Part shown: positions 24,230 through 35,472 of the stretch, one piece after another
Numbering within the stretch: the first letter of the stretch is position 1
Layout: every line of letters starts with the position of its first letter
From: Glycine soja
Lineage: Eukaryota > Streptophyta > Magnoliopsida > Fabales > Fabaceae
Direction of reading: 5' to 3'
Assembly (NCBI RefSeq): GCF_004193775.1
Contig: NC_041006.1
Location: 25,224,388 to 25,288,387, forward strand
DNA: 64,000 nucleotides
Made by a program: the position numbers and the translations under genes
The notes under the pieces: model-generated
Database searches by the model: none
Seen by the model: the letters and a program-made list of their open reading frames with translations, nothing else
Told to the model about the DNA's origin: nothing

Positions 24230-25367
24230 TGATGTGCCATTATTTTCTCCTATTTCTTAAACCTTTTTGCATCATTTTAATTATTGATTAGTCTTAATTG
24301 TCAAATTAATTAGGTAGTTTTATTATTTGGGCTCATTAAGCTAATTTGATGTTTTTAATCTAATTTCAGGAATTAATGAAGCATTGGGCTTAATCCGGAT
24401 TTTGGTCGTGGACTTAAAGAGGGCAAATAAAGCAACGTTTACCTTAGTTAATTTCTAATTAGGAGATTGCAATTTTATTTTTATGATGTTCAGTGTTTAT
24501 TTCGTTTTGGGCCAGAATAATGTTATAGGGCCCAGTGACTCTGAGTGACCCTTATAAATAGTAGCCTTGGGATTTGTGTAAGTGGGCTATTCTGTTATTC
24601 CATTATTCAGAGCATAGGGTTTTAGGGTTTTAAGTTTTTAGCTTTGGATTACTGTTCACGTTATGGCAATTTTCCAATCTCTGCTTCTAATTTTAATTTC
24701 GTTTTTATTCCTTCTTCCGCCTTTAGCTTCATTTACGCTTTCTGCCTTTAGCTTCATTTATGTTTCTACTTCAAGTTTCATTTATGTTTGCTGCTTTTGT
24801 TGAACTTATGGAAGGCTAAAATTCTAGTGTTGTTTCCCTCTGAGGATGAAGCGTAATTCTCTTTGAGGTTCTGTTTTTAATGTTGCTCTCTTATCGGTTT
24901 TCCCTTCACCAATTAACCCACATGCGTTCTGTTAATCTGTGCACGCTTCGTGTTCGATTAATTGCCTCTGTGCTTTAATTACGTTCGTGCTTAATGAACA
25001 AGGGGTTAATTGGTGTATGTGTTGCTTAATCACACATTGATAACCCTAAATTGATTTTTGCTTAGTAAATCAAATTAGGGTTATTAAGAGGTTAACTGCT
25101 AGGGGTGAAATCCTCACAACCTAGGATAAGAGAATAGCTTCTGAATCAGAGGAAACAACATGTCTTTAATACTATTAATTTCGTATTCCAATCTGCTTGT
25201 TCTTAAATTCACAAGACAAACCCCCCCCCCCCCAATCGTTATTGTTACTATTATAACAAAGCATATTATGAACATTTGGTTAGTCATTGCTCGTTGGGAA
25301 ACAACCTAGGATCACTTCCTAGTTACTGCATTTTAATGTTTATTTGATTCAGGTACGGCCTCGATCA
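24230..25367 (+). repeat. 3' LTR
   Basis: Matches 15071-16210 end to end with scattered substitutions. A 13 C run is at 25221-25233. It ends CTCGATCA, followed by CGTAG (25368-25372). Confidence 0.9.
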
Positions 25368-25620
25368 CGTAGGCACGGGTTGTGGCCGAACCAGTATAAA
25401 TCCGGTTTTGCATTCTCTCTTTCCTTAATCTCTTTTACTTTCTGTTGTGTTTATATTTCTTTAAGTTACTTTCCTTCATTTATTATTTTAGTAACTTGTT
25501 AACAAAGAAATAATTGAATCTAGGGAATAATAAAGAAAGGGAAATTTTTAATTAGGAATAGTCAACGAAATCTTAATTCAACCTCCCCTTCTTAATATTT
25601 CTGAGGCCGCTTGTTCAACA
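25368..25620 (+). mobile_element. Solo LTR copy 2, right part
   Basis: Continues the LTR interrupted at 15070: GTAGGCACGGGTTGTGGCCG matches 34111-34130 of the related copy. It contains TTCAACCTCCCCTTCTTAAT and ends GCTTGTTCAACA at 25620, followed by the TCCAT duplication. Confidence 0.85.
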
Positions 25621-25799
25621 TCCATTGCTTCCAACCTCTGTCATGCAGTAAGTAGCAATGGTATACTTCATGCTCCTTCAAAAGATTAATGCCTTTGTTG
25701 TTCGTGCTCCTTCATTTGTTATAGTTTTCATTTATATGTGCTTGGTTATTAATTTGTTGACATTGCTAATTTGTGTTTTTTTAAACCCTTGATATACTG

Positions 25800-27187
25800 A
25801 GTTTTAAGTAGAAATCCATTTTTCATTATAGTCTAGGCTGGTTGAAGAAAGGGGTGAAGAAATGTCCCTCCAGCTGTTTATTTCTGAAATATCTTGCTCG
25901 CTTACTCTACGTACTTCTTTCAAATGGAGTGATGCTCCCCACATATCTTCACTGTCAAAAGTAACATCTTTGTCAATGTCTCTATCATATATCATGGAAT
26001 GTCCCTCCAGCTGTTTTCTTCTTCTAAGAAAGGGGTGAAGAAATGTCCCTCCAGCTGTTTTCTTCTTCTACTTCACTTGATGGAATATAAGCTTTTATTT
26101 CTCTTTCACTGGCTTCTTTGGATAATAATAATTGTTCAAGCTTGTCATGATTTCCTCTACCTGCATGAATGAGAAAGATATGTTCAATTTCATCAAGTTT
26201 TACCTGAATTTCCTCTTGTGTTGCTTTTTCCATTAACTCAAAAAGGAGAGAAGAATAAGAAGAAGTAGAGGATATTAAGGAGAAAAGAAAGTGATTATCA
26301 ATATTCAATATTACCTTAAAGCCTTCAGACTCTTGGGTGTGCCAACCTGTGCCCTCTTGCTTCAAGGTCTTCTTGCTAGGTTCTATTAACAAACCCTTCA
26401 ATTCTGGATCAAAACTATCCCCAATGAGAATAAGTTTCTCCTCAAAAGGATCATATGGAATATCAAATGGTCTTCTCAAAGCAGATGGGGCAGAACCAGG
26501 CATTTCTATGCCATTTAACTCCTTTGGAGAATCAAAAGAGTTGAGTCTTGAAACGAATAGTGGAGCAATTTGGCTTGGAGTAACTGATTTCATATGAATT
26601 AGACCTTTCTTAATCTATAACTTCAATTGTTTCATTGCTCTTTTTCTACATATAAGACTCTCCAACCTTTTGTGTCTCTCCAACTCACATGTCCCTAGAT
26701 CCATCTCATTTTTTTGTTCATCCTCTGTCAATTCACCTTTGTTACCACCCTCTTGAGCTTTTTTCTCATCCTCTTTGATTTCTGTCTTTTTCTCTAGACC
26801 ATCAAAACTAGCACCATGAGTCACCAAGTCCAACATTGAAGGTTCAACAAACAAAACTTTCTTTATAGAAGCCTCCAAAGAACCAATTCCTTCCTTGTAA
26901 AATTTAGTCCTTCCAATCTCTTATTTGTTTCTTGTGAATTTATTGTAGAACTCCGACGATAAATCCTTGGCTTTTATTTCTAAACCACTATACACATCCA
27001 ATTTCTTCCCAATGAAGTTTTTTCTTCTACTTGTTGCATTATGTGATGAACACTTATAAAGAAAACCACGCCTCTCGTTCCTGAGCAACTCTGGTAAAAA
27101 TTTTGGTCCATTGCTTTTCTCCTCATTGTTGACACTTTTAAGGGAGTTTTGCTCAAAACTCCAACAAGTTGTAAATAACATAAACAA
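25800..27187 (-). pseudogene. Fragment of a plant gene with ESLIARR and NPFDxPYD motifs
   Basis: Three minus-strand frames form one broken coding stretch. 26921-27187 gives a basic segment. 26615-26878 gives an acidic Glu/Lys segment ending ERHKRLESLICRKRAMKQL. 26024-26593 gives MPGSAPSALRRPFDIPYDPF, then EEKLILIGDSFDPEL. These match the pattern of the large uncharacterised plant membrane-anchored proteins of the Arabidopsis At5g17910/At1g07330 type (LESLIARRRARK, then PGSAPSxLLPRRNPFDIPYD). The identification rests on remembered motifs. The membrane N-terminus and the rest of the C-terminus are missing, stops separate the frames, and the 3' end is scrambled by small duplications. It is probably a decayed or element-captured copy. 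Confidence 0.6.
25848..26066. repeat. Local duplications of a GTCCCTCCAGCTGTTT unit
   Basis: AATGTCCCTCCAGCTGTTT occurs three times (about 25862, 25998, 26041). Two copies include the neighbouring AAAGGGGTGAAGAAAT. These short tandem duplications fall in the 3' end of the pseudogene and duplicate its ENSWRDISSPLS coding text. Confidence 0.75.
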
Positions 27188-28660
27188 ATATGTACAAAAT
27201 GAAAAGGACTAACAAAGCACCCGAAACAAATGGATGCCTTTGCATGAAAATGTAGCTAATCTCCTATGAAACATGAAGAACTCTTAATAAATGAAGTAGA
27301 ATGTCCCTTGCATTCAAACCCTTTTTTGTTTCCTTCAAAGTAGGTTCCATTCTCAAACGATAATGCTTTTCAAGGTCTTAGTTTTTGCATGTATGCATTT
27401 GTCACAACCCCACAATGGAAACCCTTTTTTGCATGCATGCACTTGTCACAACCCCACAACAGAAAACTCACATAGGGGACATTTTAGCCATTACCACATA
27501 AAAAAAAGTCATTGTTTTTTATAATCATCATAGTAATAATCAAAATCAAATGAGGGTTGACTTGTATATCTTACAAACCCCCCCTTGAAGAAAAAATTAA
27601 ACAAAATGTAAATGTAACTCTGGTGTTCTAGCTGAACAAGGTTAAAGATCAATGATAGGGAATAGAAATATTGATGTCATTTTTTCACTTTCATCCTATT
27701 GAAATCATCCAGACAATTGAAAAACTAAAGAAAGATGACAAAAATAAAATAGGTAAAGTGGCTCATGGTCAACAGTGAAAAGTTATTTGATATTCTCCCT
27801 AACAAATGGTTAGCCGTTGAAAGTATAGCAATTTTTCTTTTTTTTTTCTTTTTAAGGATACTTTTCCTATGGTTTAGAATTTTATAGGACCCTCTAATTT
27901 AGGAGTTTTAGTGTGTGTGTTTCTTATCCATTTTGATAACCACAAAAAAAGGGACAAAAGGAATAAAATTTACGATGAAACAGTTTCATTGCATAGTGTG
28001 GTAGTCTTCAACTGCATATAGTGTAGTAATGCACAATACACTCTTAACACAATAATGAAGTACTTATAAAATTATGATAAAGTAATAGAGAATTTAATAT
28101 TTCTCATTTTCTTTTTTAAAAAAATAAAATAGAATATTATCATAAGGTATGACAAACATATGTATATTGCCTATGCAATATAGCTTTAAATAACTTCAAA
28201 AAGTGCAGTTCTCAATAGTATAATCTATTTATTATAATTAATTACACAAAGTCAGTTAACACATGCTACCACTGAAAGTATACAAGTAGAATTCTATAAC
28301 CTTAATCAGCAATCTTAATCAATTCATCACTTTGTTTATACCATTTCATTAACTATTTTGTATAAAAACACAAGTTTGAACTTTGAAGCAAGAAAATTCA
28401 ACCACATTTATCTTTTTTTTATCTGTGGAAATAAAAACAGTGATAAGGTTTCAAATAATTTATGTACCTTACTTAACCATACTCATATATAGTAGTATTG
28501 TTCATCAACATCTTTGAAATGCTTGATAAAGTGTCTAAAAGAGAAAACATTTCTCAAAGAGAGTTTCATGGAATGAGGAGAGACGAGTTCCCGACAAAGA
28601 GAAGCAAAATTAAAGGCAGCAAGGATGATGATTTTGGTAGAACCGTCGTTCAATGAGCAT
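27188..28660. other. Intergenic AT-rich stretch
   Basis: No domain recognised. One tandem duplication of about 48 bases stands out at 27383-27475 (GCATGYATGCAYTTGTCACA, twice). Confidence 0.45.
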
Positions 28661-28661
28661 C

Positions 28662-28685
28662 GTTAAAGCTTGTTTTTGTAGTAGC
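28662..28685 (+). repeat. Isolated CACTA-type terminus
   Basis: AAGCTTGTTTTTGTAGTAGCG closely resembles the right end of the CACTA at 56373 (GCTTTTTGTAGTAGTG), with TG changed to CG. No partner end is identified, so it is a remnant. Confidence 0.4.
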
Positions 28686-28689
28686 GCAA

Positions 28690-29180
28690 TCAATATAGTT
28701 CAAGGAAAAAAAATAATCATTCAGGCTCAAAGTGGTCAGCTAGGGGAAAACTTATCAAAAAGTTCACATGTCTCAAGAAAGCCTATCAGTGTCTCATCTT
28801 TTCAGAAAATTCACAATTCATTCAAGGATATGCATGTCAAAACAAAGAATAGAACAATGCTACTTAAAGGATTAATTCGCACACACTAAGAGAATCAAGG
28901 CTCAAAACTCATATATTTGAGGGTAACTCTAAGAGCAGTTCACAATCATGCATGCTAGTGTTCCCTCCTAAAGAAAACCCCAATCACCCAAATACACACA
29001 CACACACACTAATCTTTTCTTTATCAAGGGACTAAATAAAAACACAAAGTTCTAAACCCAAGAGATTTTCATAATACTAGAACTAGAACTATGTAAGAGG
29101 TCACATATATAAACTGAGAGCTCAAAGTAGTAGGAGCAATGATACCCCTCCCCACACTTAATACATGTAGTGGCTTCAAA
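28690..29180 (-). other. Possible gypsy 3' UTR remnant with purine tract
   Basis: Read on the minus strand, the stretch ends in TAAGTGTGGGGAGGGGTATC (about 29143-29162). This is the type of purine tract that precedes the 3' LTR of Athila/Tat elements, and the text upstream has the same 3' UTR style as 1591-2938. A (CA)8-type microsatellite is at 28996-29010. No LTR is recognised beside it. Confidence 0.35.
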
Positions 29181-29770
29181 TGTTAACAATTCAAATAAGA
29201 GAGGCAAAATGAATATACAAGAATATGGGTACGTGCACTTCTCTTTTTAGCTAACATGAATCCAGTACAAGATTAGACATCACTTATGCATAATATAAAA
29301 AGATGTGCAAGTGAATAAGTCCTTTGGACGTTATAGAAGAACATAGTGTGTACACACTGGTTTTCACAAATGATTGGACACTTGTTTATAACAACGCATT
29401 GGACGCAAGATATAACTTAATGAAAACAAGGTCATGTGACCATTGGATGATTACTCATACGAGCAATAATGTTGAATATTGTTACCATGTGGAGACATAT
29501 ATAGTAAGTTTTGTTTCACTTATGAATAAATCATTAGTTCATCAATAATTTATATCATTGTTACAGTCAAAACATTGGGTATATGAATCGATCGTCCAGT
29601 TATGACATATTGGACTGACTTAACACCTTAAACTAGGAAAAAAATCTACAAAACAGAAACAAAAAAATGCACTACCTACTAGATAAAAAGAGGACTCAAA
29701 ACATCCCTATAATTATCTGGGGAATGCCTTCACCAAACAAAGTAAGCCAGACCAACCTACAAAAGAGCAT
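29181..29770. other. Intergenic, nothing supported
   Basis: AT-rich. It contains ATCGTCCAGTTATGACATAT, reminiscent of the CGTCCAGT motifs in the copia LTR-like region at 9.2-10.5 kb. The open frame at 29324-29548 has no recognisable domain. Confidence 0.3.
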
Positions 29771-30340
29771 TCAAGGACAGAACATAAATGCGATTACTTT
29801 TTTCTTGGAGGTCCTGTTTCGTTGAGTAATTAGAAGAACCACTTTAAAGTTGTTTGTTGTGGTTGCAGAGTTGTTCATGTTTGTTGCCACATCTCTTTCA
29901 TTATTCTCCACTTGTCCCCAAAAGTTTGCAAGGATTTGAAGATCCTCTTGCTTACTGATTTTATCTTTCTTCATCTTATCATCTAATCAACTTGCTTTCT
30001 TGTTATAGTTGGTCACAACATGACCAATATTGTTGCAAAAATTACAAAACAAAGGTAATTTCTCATAGTTTATGCTAGAGAAAAAGGCATAAGAATCTCT
30101 TTCAACTGATATTTCATTTGGCATATTACCTAAAAGGTCGATGTCAACCAACACTCTAGCAAAATGACCAAAGCTACTTGACCTAGTGAACTCATCCAAA
30201 GCTATCAGGGTACCCATTACTCTAGCAATCTCGATAAGAATTCTTGGTCTCCAATATTCTTGGGCAAGCCCTTGAATATAAATCTAGCAATGGGCATATT
30301 TATAAGAATGATAGAATGTTGATTATTATCTCTACCTGAA
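29771..30340 (-). pseudogene. LINE ORF1-like fragment (DUF4283/zinc knuckle)
   Basis: The minus-strand frame 29987-30217 reads SFGHFARVLVDIDLLGNMPN, followed by FFSSINYEKLPLFCNFC and NNIGHVVTNYNK. This is the plant non-LTR Gag-like pattern (GHFARVLVDIDL...YERLPxFCxxCxxIGHxxxxC). The last knuckle Cys is Tyr here. A second frame (29771-29974) extends downstream after a stop. ORF1 binds RNA; the endonuclease-RT ORF2 is not present in the window. Confidence 0.7.
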
Positions 30341-30347
30341 AATCACA

Positions 30348-32072
30348 AATTAGCCACCAAGAAAATCAATCGCTAAATGAGAAAATCAGTCGTTGTTGAG
30401 TTCAGTGATCGGACCAAATCGATTGGTAAAACACAAGTCGCCAAACCATTAGCGACTGAATTATTCTTTGGTTGTTGTTCTACGACTGATATAATTAATC
30501 GCTATTATTTATTAGTTTGTTGCTTATAATCTAGTTGTTTTTTTTTATTACTTTGGATTGACTCAATGACTGAAACTTCCGTTTCTATTTTGGTCACTAA
30601 GTTATGTTAAATTATTTTAATTTATAGTTTTAGATTATGCTTTCGATCCCTATGTTGGTGGTGATATAGGCACCAAACAATTTCGATCGCTGAAAAAAAT
30701 AAACAATTAAAAGAAAATTGGTCAATGTGTCGATGGCAATATAACAACCTCAGTATTTCAATTGCTTGAAGAAATAAATAATTCATCATTACTGAATCAA
30801 TAAGGTGGTCTCCATTTCAGTAGCAAATTGTAATATCTTTGTATATACATATTAGTGACAAAAATATCCAGCCACTAAATAAATTACATTTTTTCACCTA
30901 TTTTGCACTACATTGGTAATTACTAAATTCTAACCTGCTTAATAATTGTAAACACTAAACAATTATGTTTTTATCATAGTCAAATCTAAAAAGATTTATA
31001 ATATCTCCATTAAAATGTATAATAAAGTTCAACTTCAATAACAATAAAAACTGTATATTCACAACTCAAAGATATATTATATTTATAATATTAATTATAT
31101 AGAATATTTATTATGATATTAATATTGATATCTTAATTTTTATATTATAGAAAAAATTTGATTAACTTTACCCCATATAATTATTTTAAGGTTCTTTGAC
31201 TTTAGTCCCTCAAAAATATTTTATCCTATATTTTTAGTCTCTAATTTGGAAATGTATCGCCTTTTGGTCCTTAAAGTGGTTTAAATAGCAATTTTAATGA
31301 TTATTAATGTGCCAACACGTAAAGTGCCTTTATTTTCATAGAAAATCTTGTAACACATTAATATGTTAGGTTTTTTAAAAAATATATTAAAAAATTGCAT
31401 CCTAAATTATTATATAATTATTTTTATTTTAAATTATATTAAATATTTAAAATATTTACAATATTATTAATATTAATAATCAAATATTAGCAAAATTTCA
31501 AATTAGACTCTAAAGTGTTTTCGGTCGCTATAAAATAATAAACAATTGTTATTTAGCGGCCAAAATTAAACCGATCGTTGTTTCCTTCATTATTAACTCT
31601 ATCAGTGATCAAATATGAAAATATTTATGTAAAATTGAAATAAAGCGAATTATACTTTGATTTGTTTTATAAATTCTTTTTGCATTTATTTCATGTTCGT
31701 AAATGGATTTATTTTAAAAAAATTGTTAATTAAAAAAAATTGTATATTGATCCTCGAAATACAACTAATATATAGAAAGATATTTATGTATATCCTTTTC
31801 ATTAAAATTTTAAAAAAGAATGTGATTTACGAGTTGAATATGTTTGAGTAAAAACATATTCAGTCACCAACTTGATCGCTAGAAATTCCAAGTCTTTTTT
31901 TTAAAAAGATTAAACTACTTTGCTTCTGAAATAACAACTACAATTTTACTATTGAAACTTTTAGTCACAAAAGTTGTCGTTGTTATTTGTAAATGATGTT
32001 TTTGTTATCAGCGGCTAAATTGGTTGCAGTTTGTGACCAAAATATTTCAATCGCTATTTTCCGTGGCTAATC
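30348..32072. mobile_element. Inverted-repeat element with CGATCGCT-type hairpins
   Basis: Left end ATTAGCCACCAAGAAAATCA and right end (reversed) ATTAGCCACGGAAAATAGCG share a 9-base perfect inverted core and a similar extension. Inside, near both ends, are repeated TAGCGACTGAA/AATCGCTAT/TGGTCACTAA motifs in both orientations (30370-30680, 31540-32060). The centre is very AT-rich and non-coding. It is probably a non-autonomous DNA transposon. Superfamily and target duplication are unclear. Confidence 0.5.
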
Positions 32073-32304
32073 CAGGATTTTTTTATGAACATATAATTGT
32101 TTATATACAAGAACACATGAATATAAAAGAACAAGACTAACACAGTGAGGCAACTAGATGAATGACCCTTTTGATCCTAGGGAGGGGTGTGAGATGTAAT
32201 CCCAAATGTTAGTGACTTGTTTAATTTTGTTTTTAAATTGATGAGAATTATAACATGTTATAAGACTTTTCAAATTAAAAATGGTGTATTGTTTTTATAT
32301 TTAA

Positions 32305-32334
32305 ACTAGTCTGTAACCCGTGCGTACGTACGAG
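32305..32334 (-). other. Helitron 3' terminus: hairpin plus CTAGT
   Basis: Minus-strand sequence CTCGTACGTACGCACGGG forms the terminal hairpin. Its presumed parent CCCGTGCGTACGCACGGG is a perfect palindrome-like stem, and the two mismatches are C to T and G to A. TTACAGACTAGT follows. The base after CTAGT is T, as expected for insertion into AT. Confidence 0.82.
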
Positions 32335-32683
32335 TCACTTGGTTAGTAAAATTGCAATCAGAGTAGTATAATTGAAGATTAGATAAATATATATTTATAA
32401 TGTTGGTAAAAGAAAAATTGTTCAGAGAAAATAAACAAAATATAATTACATATAAAATGAAAATTATTGCCACTTCCTTTCTTTTCTAATGACTATTTCC
32501 CAAATTCTTTCATGTGGCCGGTAGTAGAATGATACTTCGTCTCCACGATGGAAGTCATTTTCGTTGAGAAACTTATACCATGGTCGGACGATACTTTTAT
32601 CTTTAATGCCGCGGTCAAGCGTAACGACGTCCCATTGCACAGGAGGTGCATTCTTCCTTAAAATTGTCAAGTGATTGTCACAT

Positions 32684-34355
32684 TGTGGAAGCAAAACTTC
32701 ATGATGAATCAACAATGATTCAAAGGTGTTTTGATGATAACAATGATGACAACAAAAGATGATGACAAAGGTGATGAACAAAAAGCTCAAAAGATCAAAG
32801 AACAACTCAAGTGAATCAAGAACAAGTCAAGAGTTCAAGAATCAAGAAGAAAGTCTACAATCAAGAATCAAGATTCAAGATTCAAGATCTCAAGAATCAA
32901 GATCAAGATTCAAGACTCAAGATTCAAGAATGAAGAAAAGACTCAATCAAGATAAGTATTAAAAAGTTTTTCCAAAACTTTGAATAGCACATGAGTTTTT
33001 GACAAAACCTTTACCAAAGAGTTTTTACTCTCTAGTAATCGATTACCATATTGTTGTAATCGATTACCAGTAGAAAAATGAGTTTGAAAAAGTTTTCAAA
33101 CTGAATTTACAACGTTCCAAATATTTTCAAAAGGCTATAATCGATTACAATGTTTTGGTAATCGATTACCAGTGTCCTTGAACGTTGAAATTCAAATTTA
33201 AAAATGAAGAGTCACATTGTTTCACTCAAAAGCTTTGTGCAATCAATTACACTTATTTGGTAATCGATTACCAGTGACTGTTTCTGAAAAATCAAAAGAT
33301 GTAACTCTTCAAAAAGGTTTTGACTTTTTCAAATGGGTTTTAAGTTTTTCTAAAAAGTTATAACTCTTCTGAATGGCCTTCTTGACCAAACATGAAGAGT
33401 CTATAAAAGCAAGGCTTTGTTTTGCATTTTCAATCAATCTTTCTAACAACAGTCTTGAATACTTTTCCAATCATTTCATTACAATCCTTTACAAGCCTTG
33501 AATCTCTTTGAACTTCTTCTTCTTCTTTGTACCAAAAGCTTTCTGAAGTTTTCTGGTTTTCCAAACCTTGAAAACTTGTGCTATTCATCTTTTCATTCTC
33601 TTCTCCCTTTGCCAAAAAGAATTCGCCAAGGACTAACCGCCTGAATTCTTTTTGTGTCTCTCTTCTCTCTTTTCCAAAAGAACAAGGGACTAACCGCCTG
33701 AATTCTTTTGTGTCTCCCTTCTCCCTTGTCAAAGAATTCAAAACGACACAGTCTGAGAATTCTTTTGATTCTTCCCATTCCCTAATACAAAAGCGTTCAA
33801 AGGTTTAACCGCCTGAGAATTCTTTTGTATCCCCATTCACAAAGTATCAAAGGTTTAACAGCCTGAGATCTTTGTCTTACACATTGGAGGGTACATCCTT
33901 TGTGGTACAAGTAGAGGGTACATCTACTTGGGTTTGACTGAGAACAAGAGAGGGTACATCTCTTGTGGATCAGTTCTAGTGGAGTGTACATCCACTAGGG
34001 TTTCAAAGAGAACAAGGGAGGGTACATCCCTTGTGGATCTTTGCTTGTAAAAGGATTTTTACAAGGTTGAAAGAAATCTCAAGGACCGCAGGTCGCTTGG
34101 GGACTGGATGTAGGCACGGGTTGTTTCCGAACCAGTATAAAAACTCTTGTGTGTTTGTTTCCTTCTTCCCTACTCTTTTACTTTCCGCTGTGCATTTAAT
34201 TTCCGCTTTTACTTTTTGTTAAGTTTCTCTTCTACTCCTCATTCTCTTAAATAATTTAGTAAAAGCCTTAAAAGAGTAATTTTTTAATTGGTAAAGGTTT
34301 AGGAATAATTAATTCAACCCCCTTCTTAATTATTCTGAGGCCACTCGATCCAACA
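32684..34355 (+). mobile_element. Solo LTR, TAATCGATTAC family, copy 3
   Basis: Starts TGTGGAAGC, ends CGATCCAACA, with CACAT on both sides (32679-32683, 34356-34360), a perfect duplication. It contains TAATCGATTACC palindromes (33030-33270), repeats of the CCGCCTGAATTCTTTTGTGT type (33615-33870), and GAGGGTACATC repeats (33890-34035). GGACTGGATGTAGGCACGGG (34101-34120) is the uninterrupted version of the site into which the Athila element inserted in copy 2. It lies in the last exon of the B3-like gene. Confidence 0.88.
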
Positions 34356-35040
34356 CACATTCTTTCAGATATTTGCTTGCATGTGATGGGATTTCCTGCA
34401 TATTATTTATACAGATTAATAATGTGATTGAAATTGTCATAAAAATGCAAGTTGATGTAATTGCAAGTTACCAGCGGTTAGGGAGCACCCAGTATACATT
34501 GGGTTATTTCTGTTGTCCAGATATGTTGACGGGAATGAAGTATTGGTCTGCCACATGTCTGTTGATTCAGGGGAGGTGTAAAGTGTAGATAAAAAATGGT
34601 GTTATCATCGCAGGCAAAGAAGTTGATGATGATAGACTCGTAGATTTTTAAATCTACTCTGAAGTCTGTGAGTCCATCTGCAAAAAAACATCTGCCTCGG
34701 TGTTGTTGGACTCGTATTGGATAGGTTGCTCCATTGTATTTGAACCGGACCTCTTGTGGGTAATTTGGTGCCCATTGTTCATGGTAGAATGGGGGTATTT
34801 CTATGAATGTCTGGATATAAAAACGAAGAAATTGTATGAAAAGAAATAATATGTCAAAAGAGAAATAAAAAAAATTAAAGGAACTAAACGAAAATGATAT
34901 AAAGTACCACTCGAAAACTACAGTCAAAGGATAACTAAAGTATATGAAAATCAGTAATATATGAAATGTTAAGAATGAAATGCAAAATAGAGCAGAACTG
35001 AAGTATGATGAATATACACCAGAAAAGCAAAGTCAAGATG

Positions 35041-35270
35041 CTATATATTTAAAATAATAATGTGGTAAATCGAAAAGCATGCAAATGCAATGCAAGCATG
35101 GAAGCCAGCGAAAAGAGACAAAAACAGAATAGGTAAGGCAGCAAACAGGGAAAAAACAGAACGAAAGAATTGTAAGTCTAAAGAAATAATATGATAAATC
35201 AAAAACCATGCAAATGGAATGTAAGGAATAAAAAACAGATGCAAGGGAACGAAAAAAAGCTTTTTGTATT
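35041..35270 (-). repeat. Repeat shared with the RPA gene leader
   Basis: Located in the second intron of the B3-like gene. GAAAAGAGACAAAAACAGAA, the following AGAAATAATATGATAAATCA and AACCATGCAAATGGAATG match the tandemly repeated stretch at 61890-63210 upstream of the RPA-like gene, so the two leaders share an origin. Confidence 0.65.
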
Positions 35271-35472
35271 TTAAACTATAACCTGGTCATTGTGCAAAGC
35301 TGCTCTGAATTGGATGATTGCAGGTGGTCTTACAATTGGATATCTGGTCTGCATGAAGACACGATTTAGTAACATAGAAAATTAAAAGTGAACAAATGAT
35401 GCATTGGAAGGTATAAAATTTTAAAAAGACACTCCTTACTCTGGTTGAAGCGGTGGAGGATGTGATACTCAT

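Larger units (their letters stand above)
15071..25367 (+). mobile_element. Full-length Athila-type Ty3/gypsy retrotransposon
   Basis: A 10.3 kb element with LTRs of 1140 and 1138 bases (15071-16210, 24230-25367), both TGATGTGCC...CTCGATCA. It has a tRNA-Asp primer site at 16215-16232, gag-pol in the order Gag, PR, RT, RNase H, IN, and a 1.5 kb 3' non-coding region with a purine tract. Flanking bases are TGTAG and CGTAG, one change apart. The undisturbed target is visible in the related LTR at 34109-34113. Known soybean Athila relatives include Diaspora and Calypso; assignment to either is inference. There is no envelope-like gene after integrase. Many stops and frameshifts make it defective. 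Confidence 0.92.
32464..35472 (-). pseudogene. B3-like DNA-binding gene carried by the Helitron
   Basis: Predicted four exons: 35472-35440 (MSITSSTASTR), 35348-35283 (TRYPIVRPPAIIQF...), 34810-34472, and 34395-32464 interrupted by a solo LTR. All junctions have GT/AG and are phase 0. Without the LTR and one CACAT copy the product is about 230 residues. Exons 2-3 hold a B3-type fold (FIEIPPFYHEQW, FADGLTDFRVDLKIYES). Exon 4 holds a second (EIPSHASKYL, RPWYKFLNENDFHRGDEV, then SFYYRP and IWEIVIR). This resembles plant REM-type B3 proteins that bind DNA. An in-frame TAA at 34478-34480 precedes the exon 3 donor. The gene ends only 155 bases from the Helitron terminus, on the same strand as RepHel. 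Family assignment is by pattern. Confidence 0.6.

Noticed and set aside
34373..34588. Plus-strand frame starting MLACDGISC
   Set aside because: It is antisense to exons 3 and 4 of the B3-like gene and has no domain.
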